A DNA stretch of 10,882 nucleotides from contig JAEWKX010000137.1 in the NCBI GenBank assembly GCA_023393575.1, positions 1 to 10,882 on the forward strand. The letters are read 5' to 3'. The stretch is from Pseudomonadota bacterium. GTDB lineage: Bacteria > Pseudomonadota > Alphaproteobacteria > Rhizobiales > Rhizobiaceae. A program made the position numbers and the translations under genes. Positions 6,761-10,882 of this stretch are shown here, piece after piece; the stretch's first letter is position 1, and each line of letters opens with the position of its first letter. The notes below the pieces were generated by a model, which was not told where the DNA came from, did not search any database, and worked only from the letters and a program-made list of their open reading frames with translations.

Positions 6761-7768
6761 TCAGGCGAACAGCGCGTCGGTGACGCGAATGTCGCCGACA
6801 TGGATGCCGTTCCAGTTCTTCATGGACTTGTTGGCCATCGCCATCAGGGATTGGCCGACCTCCCCCTCCTTGTCGAAATAGCGGGCGATCAGGGCGAAGA
6901 TCATCGCCTCCGCGGCGCGGGTCGTACCGTCCTCGCATTTCACCGCCATGGCCAGACCCTGGTCCGGAAGTGCTGCCACGAACACGCCTTCCGCGCCGGT
7001 CTTAGCGAATATCCGCCCAGGAGCGAGTTCCATGAGTCTCGTGCAGGCGCGCCTGGTGCCGGCGACGTAGAAGGGCTCGGCCATGCAGGCCTCCATCAGC
7101 CGGCGAGACGCCTTGGCACGCAGGGGCTCCAGCCCCGCCCCGGTGAGCATTCTGGCGAAGCCGTGCGCCAGCCCCTTGAGAGGCACGGCATAGGTGGGGA
7201 TGGAGCAGCCGTCGATGCCGCAGGTGTCATAGCCCAATGCGGCACCCGTCAGGCTCTCCATCGTGCCGCGGATTTCCGCCTGCAGCGGGTGGTCGTAGTT
7301 GATGTAGCCCTCCACCTCGTATCCGGAGTGGACGCAGGTGCAGACGAAGCCGGAATGCTTGCCGGAGCAGTTGTTGTGGAGCGCGGTCGGCTTTTCGCGC
7401 GTGCGCGCCTGGTGGATCAGCGTGTTCTGGTCCGAGGACCAATGGGCGCCGCATTCGAGGGCAGACGCGTCGCGCCCGGCACGCTCCAGCATGGAGGCGG
7501 AAAGCGCCACGTGCTCGTCCTCGCCGGAATGGGAGGCACAGACGAGCGCCAGCTGCCTGTCGCCGAAGCCGAAGGCGTCCGCCGCGCCGCTTTCGACCAG
7601 CGGCAGCGCCTGCATCGCCTTGCAGGCGGAACGGGGGAAGACGCCGCTCTCGACATCGCCGAAGGAGAACACGGTCCTGCCGTCGCCGTCGACAACGATT
7701 CCCGAGCCGCGATGGCGGCTTTCGACGATCCGACCGCGGGTCACTTCGACGGTAACGGGGTTTTGCAT
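6761..7768 (-). CDS. L-asparaginase II family, ReAV type (zinc-site class 3 asparaginase)
   Basis: A 335-residue enzyme predicted to hydrolyse L-asparagine to aspartate and ammonia in the cytoplasm. It belongs to Pfam Asparaginase_II, whose structurally studied member is the inducible Rhizobium etli enzyme ReAV, unrelated to the E. coli amyloid-type asparaginases. All residues reported for ReAV are present with a shift of one: the S-x-x-K pair in FPRSACK (S47, K50), the second serine in CASHSGEDEH (S79), and the metal ligands C134 and K137 in HNNCSGKHSG and C188 in GIDGCSIP. No signal peptide is seen. The start is supported by GAGGG 7 bases upstream of the ATG. The gene is divergent from a DUF3750 gene across a 70-bp gap and precedes a glutathione transferase. 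In Rhizobium etli the homologue supports growth on asparagine; the same role is inferred here. Confidence 0.95.
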   Translation of the reverse strand: MQNPVTVEVTRGRIVESRHRGSGIVVDGDGRTVFSFGDVESGVFPRSACKAMQALPLVESGAADAFGFGDRQLALVCASHSGEDEHVALSASMLERAGRDASALECGAHWSSDQNTLIHQARTREKPTALHNNCSGKHSGFVCTCVHSGYEVEGYINYDHPLQAEIRGTMESLTGAALGYDTCGIDGCSIPTYAVPLKGLAHGFARMLTGAGLEPLRAKASRRLMEACMAEPFYVAGTRRACTRLMELAPGRIFAKTGAEGVFVAALPDQGLAMAVKCEDGTTRAAEAMIFALIARYFDKEGEVGQSLMAMANKSMKNWNGIHVGDIRVTDALFA

Positions 7769-7838
7769 TGGTGCACCCTCAAATTGCTGGTTTCAATCGC
7801 TCTTAGCCGACCGGTACACGAGTTGCACGGGGTCTTGG

Positions 7839-8576
7839 ATGAAATACTTGAAGCGGCTGCTTCTCATCATCTTCATCGTCTATCTGCTGCCGACCTTCGC
7901 ATCCGCGGGCTGGTGGGCGTTCCAGGAGCGGCCGGGCCGCTGGAGCGAGGCGCGCTGGTCGTCCGCCCGGATCCTGCCCGAGGCGAGCGAGAGCGAGGAG
8001 GCAGCGGTCTACATCTTCTCGGCGACGACCGGCGGCATGAAGGGCGCGGTCGCCAGCCATGCCTGGATCGTCACCAAGGAGAAGGGTGCCGACAGCTACA
8101 CGCGCTACGACAAGGTCGGCTGGGGATCGCCGATCCGGCGCAACCATCGCCCGCCGGACGCCTACTGGTATTCCAACCCGCCGCAGCTGGTGACGTCCGT
8201 GACCGGCGCAACGGCGGAACTGCTGATCCCCAAGGTGGAGGGGGCGATCGCCGCCTATCCCTATGCGGAACCCGGCGGCTACCAGATTTTCCCCGGCCCG
8301 AACTCGAACACCTTCGTGGCTCATGTGCTGCGGACAGTGCCCGAAATGGGGGTCGTGCTGCCGCCGCATGCGGTAGGACGAGACTATCTGCCGGGCGGCA
8401 GGTTCGTGCATGTGGATGCGGACTGGCGGGATATCCACGTGACGTTGCGCGGGCTCGCAGGATTCTCCGCGGGACTGCGGAGCGGCCTGGAGGTTCATTT
8501 CCTGGGGCTGGTGGCCGGCCTCGATTTCACTGATCCGGGCATCAAGGTGCCGGCATTGGGCCGGATAGGCTTCTGA
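7839..8576 (+). CDS. DUF3750 family exported protein
   Basis: A 245-residue protein of unknown function. Residues 6-23 form a hydrophobic signal segment after a Lys/Arg-rich start (MKYLKRLLLI), ending in ASA before GWW, a good signal peptidase I site; without cleavage it would be a membrane anchor. The mature part is rich in Trp, Tyr and Pro, with ASHAWIVTKEKGADSYTRYDKVGWG, a central GPNSNTFVAHVLRTVPEM and a C-terminal FLGLVAGLDFTDPGIKVPALGRIGF; these are the parts I associate with DUF3750. The PNSNTF and SHAW pieces resemble transpeptidase or papain-like folds only vaguely, so no activity is proposed. The frame is open for hundreds of bases upstream, but the ATG at 7839 is chosen because the signal segment starts there and GGGG lies 6 bases upstream. 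Confidence 0.8.
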   Translation: MKYLKRLLLIIFIVYLLPTFASAGWWAFQERPGRWSEARWSSARILPEASESEEAAVYIFSATTGGMKGAVASHAWIVTKEKGADSYTRYDKVGWGSPIRRNHRPPDAYWYSNPPQLVTSVTGATAELLIPKVEGAIAAYPYAEPGGYQIFPGPNSNTFVAHVLRTVPEMGVVLPPHAVGRDYLPGGRFVHVDADWRDIHVTLRGLAGFSAGLRSGLEVHFLGLVAGLDFTDPGIKVPALGRIGF

Positions 8577-8590
8577 CGCCTGCCCTGAAA

Positions 8591-8618
8591 CGCAAAACGC
8601 CCGCGAATGGCGGGCGTT
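8591..8618 (-). terminator. Intrinsic terminator of the DUF1127 gene, probably bidirectional
   Basis: AACGCCCGC (8596-8604) and GCGGGCGTT (8610-8618) form a perfect 9-bp GC-rich stem with a 5-base loop. Read on the minus strand, it is followed by TTTTGCGTTT, so it mainly ends the DUF1127 transcript, 24 bp past its stop. It also sits 19 bp past the end of the convergent DUF3750 gene, and may stop that transcript too, but the plus strand has no T-run. Confidence 0.85.
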
Positions 8619-8641
8619 CGGCGGAGGGATGATCCCGGCGA

Positions 8642-8788
8642 TCAGATGCCGGAAGTCTGACGTGCAACGCGCTGGATGTCGCACCGGGAGATGCCGAGAT
8701 CGCTCAGGTCGCGCTGGCTCATGCGGCTCAGCTCATCCACCGTGCGGCGATACTGGCGCCAGTTGTTGAAACTACGTACGATGTTCAT
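8642..8788 (-). CDS. DUF1127 small arginine-rich protein
   Basis: A 48-residue protein starting MNIVRSFNNWRQYRR. It has the DUF1127 pattern: a first helix with Trp and Arg, then ELSRMSQRDLSDLGISRCDI, where the LSxLSDxxLxDIGL-like segment is the family signature. Studies of relatives in Agrobacterium and Rhodobacter link these proteins to phosphate and carbon metabolism and to RNA turnover, often through RNA or protein binding by the arginines; which applies here is unknown. A longer reading from 8830 exists, but the ATG at 8788 has AGGGGG 6 bases upstream and matches the usual family length. It is a single-gene unit with its own terminator. A TATATG box at 8868-8863 could be its -10 element, giving a leader of about 70 bases. 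Confidence 0.9.
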   Translation of the reverse strand: MNIVRSFNNWRQYRRTVDELSRMSQRDLSDLGISRCDIQRVARQTSGI

Positions 8789-8862
8789 GACAAACCCCCT
8801 TTCCTGGGCGTTCCGAAGCATGGCGGCCAAGTATTGGCGCTCTCTTCTGCTTCGACGATGCT

Positions 8863-8868
8863 CATATA
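8863..8868 (-). promoter_or_regulatory. Candidate -10 element for the DUF1127 gene
   Basis: On the minus strand CCTATATG lies about 75 bp before the DUF1127 start. CTTTTT occurs 16 bp upstream, a weak -35. The CCTATAT form resembles -10 boxes of heat-shock sigma factors in rhizobia, but the -35 does not match well, so the sigma factor is left open. Confidence 0.3.
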
Positions 8869-8909
8869 GGGAGGAAATGAACTTGGAAAAAGCGCGCAGA
8901 ATTCACTCC

Positions 8910-8932
8910 ACCCATGCACCGTCTGCATGGGT
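8910..8932. repeat. Perfect 9-bp inverted repeat upstream of the DUF1127 gene
   Basis: ACCCATGCA and TGCATGGGT are exact reverse complements separated by CCGTC. No T-run follows on either strand, so it is a poor terminator. It lies about 40 bp upstream of the DUF1127 candidate -10 box and 27 bp beyond the terminator of the next unit, a place that suits an operator for a dimeric regulator; a structured RNA element is the alternative. Confidence 0.45.
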
Positions 8933-8958
8933 CGAGGTCCTGCGTTGGGAACGACGGA

Positions 8959-8987
8959 AACGGAAAAGGGCCGCGTCGGCGGCCCTT
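8959..8987 (-). terminator. Intrinsic terminator of the small-ORF unit
   Basis: AAGGGCCGC (8966-8974) and GCGGCCCTT (8979-8987) form a perfect 9-bp stem with a 4-base loop. On the minus strand the stem is followed by TTTTCCGTTTCC. There is no annotated gene just upstream on this strand; the only candidate it can serve is the 24-codon ORF at 9124-9050. Confidence 0.8.
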
Positions 8988-9002
8988 CCATGAGTTTGGT
9001 CC

Positions 9003-9035
9003 GGTTCAGCGAACCTGGGCGCCCGAAAAGCGCCC
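9003..9035 (-). other. Two tandem hairpins in the 3' part of the small-ORF transcript
   Basis: Between the small ORF's stop and its terminator the minus strand carries GGGCGC-N7-GCGCCC (9035-9017) and, one base later, GGTTC-N3-GAACC (9015-9003). With the terminator this gives three stem-loops in about 70 bases. This is more structure than a plain 3' tail needs and would suit a regulatory or stable RNA. Confidence 0.45.
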
Positions 9036-9049
9036 GAAGGAAGATGCGT

Positions 9050-9124
9050 TCAGGCCGAGGGCTGCCCCGTCAAAACCATCACCTTTCCAAAGTCCGAAAC
9101 GCAGACCGAAATCTCACTCGACAT
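9050..9124 (-). CDS. Unrecognised 24-residue small protein
   Basis: A 25-codon ORF (24 residues plus TGA) starting MSSEISVCVSDFGKV and ending LTGQPSA. Support comes from signals: AAAGGAAGGTG ends 6 bases before the ATG, a strong ribosome site; a TTGCAT-N17-TACCTT promoter lies about 40 bp further upstream; and a strong terminator follows about 60 bp past the stop. It has one cysteine (C8) and a short alternating hydrophobic stretch, too short for a membrane span. I do not recognise a family. It could be a genuine small protein, a leader peptide, or the coding part of a dual-function small RNA. Its neighbours are the DUF1127 gene downstream and the quinone oxidoreductase upstream, both on the same strand but separated from it by its own promoter and terminator. 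Confidence 0.55.
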   Translation of the reverse strand: MSSEISVCVSDFGKVMVLTGQPSA

Positions 9125-9161
9125 TGGATCACCTTCCTTTCGTTACGTTGACGATGGGGGG

Positions 9162-9190
9162 AAGGTAGGTCTCATGGCGCATGTATGCAA
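9162..9190 (-). promoter_or_regulatory. Candidate sigma-70 promoter for the small ORF
   Basis: On the minus strand TTGCAT (9190-9185) and TACCTT (9167-9162) are spaced by exactly 17 bp. Transcription would begin near 9155, giving a leader of about 30 bases before the small ORF. The -10 box is a partial match. Confidence 0.4.
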
Positions 9191-9279
9191 GGCACGTTAT
9201 GTAAAAGAGAACGCAGGTAAGTGAGTTGCACGGATCCTGGACGGGCTTACCATATGCGGGCCCTGGAAACCGATCCCCC

Positions 9280-10281
9280 TCACCGAAGATCGAGAACGAT
9301 CTTGCCGATGTGGCTGCTCGTCTCCATCAGCCGGTGCGCCTCGACCACCTCGTCTAACGGCAAGACGGCGTGAATGACAGGCGCCACCTTGCCCGCTTCC
9401 AGCAAAGGCCACGCCTCGGATCTCAGCTCGTCGCGGATCGCCCGCTTCTCCTCGGCCGTGCGCGGGCGCATCGTCGAGCCGGTGACCGTCAGGCGCTTCA
9501 CCATGATCGGGGAGAGGTTCGCCTTCTCGGCGACGGCGCCGCCCAGAAAGGCGATGATGGACAGGCAGCCGTCCCTGGCGAGCGCGCTCAGGTTGCGGTT
9601 GAAATAGTCGGCGCCGATCATGTCGAGGATGACGTCGACCCCCCTGCCCTCCGTCTCGGCCTTGACGACCTCGACGAAATCCTCCTCGCGGTAGTTGATG
9701 CCGCGGCGGGCGCCGCGCTTCTCGCAGGCGCGGCACTTTTCCGCGGAGCCGGCCGTCGCGTAGACCTCGGCTCCGAAGGCCTTGGCAAGCTGGATCGCCG
9801 TCGTGCCGATACCGCTGGTGCCGCCATGGACCAGCACCGTCTCGCCTTCCGTCAGACCGGCCATCTGGAAGAGGTTGGCCCAGACGGTGAAGAAGGTCTC
9901 CGGCAGCGCGGCGGCCTTCACCGCGTCGTAGCCCCGCGGAAACGGCAGCGCCTGACCGGTGGGCAGCGCGCAATATTCGGCATAGCCGCCGCCGTTCGCC
10001 AGGCCGCAGACCTGGTCGCCAATGGTGATGTCCGTGACGCCCTCGCCCAGCGCGACGACCTTGCCGGCCACTTCGAGGCCGAGGATCGGGCTCGCATCCT
10101 TCGGCGGCGGATAGCTGCCGCTGCGCTGCGCCACGTCCGGCCGGTTGACCCCGGCGGCTTCCACCTGGACGATCACCTCGCCCGCACGCGGCTGCGGCAC
10201 CGGGCCCGTCGCAAGCCTCATCACCTCCGGTCCTCCGAAAGCAGGCAGGTCAACGTAGCGCATCTGGCTTGGAAGCGGCAT
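9280..10281 (-). CDS. NAD(P)H quinone oxidoreductase, PIG3/zeta-crystallin type
   Basis: A 333-residue zinc-free medium-chain dehydrogenase/reductase that reduces quinones with NAD(P)H in the cytosol. The N-terminal GroES-like domain (about 1-125) has the family segments [19 protein letters not shown] and [13 protein letters not shown] and lacks the zinc-ligand cysteines of alcohol dehydrogenases. The Rossmann domain holds [19 protein letters not shown] (about 149-167), whose Gly-rich turn binds the dinucleotide; the tyrosine in Y-P-P-P and [11 protein letters not shown] are typical of the PIG3 subgroup (TIGR02824). The start is supported by AGGAG 7 bases upstream of the ATG; a second in-frame ATG six codons in lacks this. 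It lies 76 bp after the GGDEF protein on the same strand. Its product fits detoxification of quinones along with the two glutathione transferases, though they are not adjacent. Confidence 0.93.
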   Translation of the reverse strand: MPLPSQMRYVDLPAFGGPEVMRLATGPVPQPRAGEVIVQVEAAGVNRPDVAQRSGSYPPPKDASPILGLEVAGKVVALGEGVTDITIGDQVCGLANGGGYAEYCALPTGQALPFPRGYDAVKAAALPETFFTVWANLFQMAGLTEGETVLVHGGTSGIGTTAIQLAKAFGAEVYATAGSAEKCRACEKRGARRGINYREEDFVEVVKAETEGRGVDVILDMIGADYFNRNLSALARDGCLSIIAFLGGAVAEKANLSPIMVKRLTVTGSTMRPRTAEEKRAIRDELRSEAWPLLEAGKVAPVIHAVLPLDEVVEAHRLMETSSHIGKIVLDLR

Positions 10282-10357
10282 GGCGGTTCTCCTCGATTGG
10301 AAGAACGAGACTTAGAACGCGCCGGTTCCGCCGGAAAGGCTTTCGCCCGTCACGGTG

Positions 10358-10882
10358 TCAATTTGTCTCGCCGAAGGTGACGAAGACGAGGCCTGACGGC
10401 GCCTCCTTGGACTGCGCCTTCACCGCCGCGATGCTGCTCGCGATCCGGCCGACATCGTCGAGCAGGAGCCCTCTCGGCAGTTCCAGCACGCCGATCGAGC
10501 AGCGCAGCAGCGGAAAGAGGCGCTCATCGCCGCTGCGGTCGTGGCCCCTGATGCATCCCGCCTCCTGCTCTTCCGGCGAATAGAGTCCGACGACGTCGTC
10601 GTGGAAATCGCTGAGGAGCCGTTCGAGGATTTCCGTCAGCTCCTCGCGCGTCCAGTCGCGCACGCCGATGAAGAAGTCGTCGCCGCCGACATGGCCGAGA
10701 AAGAGATCGTCGGAGAAGAAGTAGCGGCGCAGCAGGGCGGAAAAGAGCGAGATCGCATGGTCGCCCATGTGGAAGCCGTAGAGATCGTTGAACGGCTTGA
10801 AGTGGTCGAAGTCGCAGTAGCAGAAGAAGCGGCTGTCCTCGTCGTCGCGGCCGGCCTCCTGCATGAAGTCGCGGATCGCCCG
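10358..10882 (-). CDS. GGDEF-domain protein with variant GGDDF motif (5' end outside window)
   Basis: The last 174 residues of a larger protein, cut by the right edge. It is a GGDEF domain: RAIRDFM at the edge looks like the end of the usual GLPGNRAI entry, CDFDHFKPFND keeps the GTP and metal residues, and HVGGDDFFIG is the signature with Asp for the fourth-position Glu. An insertion of about 25 residues (SPEEQEAGCIRGHDRSGDERL) precedes the late LRCSIGV strand. These features recall GGDEF domains at the C-terminus of EAL-CBS-GGDEF proteins, where the C-terminal domain often regulates or binds nucleotide and the EAL domain may act as phosphodiesterase; this cannot be confirmed without the missing part. 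No RxxD inhibitory site is seen at the usual place. Cyclase activity should be considered unproven. Confidence 0.85.
   Translation of the reverse strand, partial: RAIRDFMQEAGRDDEDSRFFCYCDFDHFKPFNDLYGFHMGDHAISLFSALLRRYFFSDDLFLGHVGGDDFFIGVRDWTREELTEILERLLSDFHDDVVGLYSPEEQEAGCIRGHDRSGDERLFPLLRCSIGVLELPRGLLLDDVGRIASSIAAVKAQSKEAPSGLVFVTFGETN

Noticed and set aside
6665..8533. 622-codon plus-strand frame over the asparaginase and DUF3750 genes
   Set aside because: It opposes the asparaginase, whose active-site residues are all present, then runs out of frame through DUF3750.
8676..8993. 105-codon plus-strand frame over the DUF1127 gene and its promoter
   Set aside because: It covers two terminator or repeat structures and the DUF1127 gene in antisense, has no convincing ribosome site and shows no family pattern.
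7820..9240. GAGTTGCACGG occurs at about 7820 and again at about 9223
   Set aside because: An 11-base match is expected several times by chance in a window this size, and the flanks diverge; the two places have no common role.
9236..9279. Possible terminator after the quinone oxidoreductase (GGGC...GCCC)
   Set aside because: The stem is only 4 bp with a 13-base loop and there is no T-run.
9370..10380. 336-codon plus-strand frame opposite the quinone oxidoreductase
   Set aside because: No motif is visible and the opposite strand encodes a complete, well-conserved reductase.

Overview
The window looks like chromosomal DNA from a high-GC alphaproteobacterium, most likely of the Rhizobiaceae (Rhizobium, Ensifer, Shinella or a relative). 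The grounds are the strong G/C bias at third codon positions and the gene set: a zinc-site asparaginase of the Rhizobium etli ReAV type, a Tat-exported TIGR03808 beta-helix protein, a DUF3750 protein, a 48-residue DUF1127 protein and an ATP-dependent ligase/exonuclease pair. The genus cannot be fixed from the sequence alone. I see no tRNA, rRNA, insertion sequence, phage gene or CRISPR array.

Layout. Positions 1-3639 (minus strand) run PAS-GAF-GGDEF diguanylate cyclase, then MBL-fold exonuclease, then ATP-dependent DNA ligase, which is cut by the left edge. The last two belong to a known four-gene DNA repair cluster and overlap by one base (TGATG). A divergent regulatory gap of about 160 bp follows, then on the plus strand the Tat-exported beta-helix protein (3802-5178) and a glutathione transferase-like protein (5274-5933). 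A second, beta-class glutathione transferase (6046-6672) is convergent with the first and lies downstream of the asparaginase (6761-7768), both on the minus strand. The 112 bp between the two transferases carries what reads like the C-terminal stump of a LysR-type regulator. A DUF3750 exported protein (7839-8576) is divergent from the asparaginase.

Positions 8590-9190 hold two short minus-strand transcription units, each ending in a strong intrinsic terminator: a DUF1127 gene and an unlisted 24-codon ORF with a strong ribosome binding site, a plausible promoter and two hairpins before its terminator. This small unit is the best candidate here for something undescribed. The window closes with a PIG3-type quinone oxidoreductase (9280-10281) and the C-terminal GGDEF-like domain of a protein cut by the right edge.

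Functionally, the window combines DNA end repair, thiol and quinone redox detoxification, amide nitrogen metabolism and two c-di-GMP signalling proteins. No single dedicated new system links all of these. The most interesting points are the small ORF unit, the LysR remnant, a possible hairpin masking the ribosome binding site of the first transferase, and the cyclase next to the repair genes.
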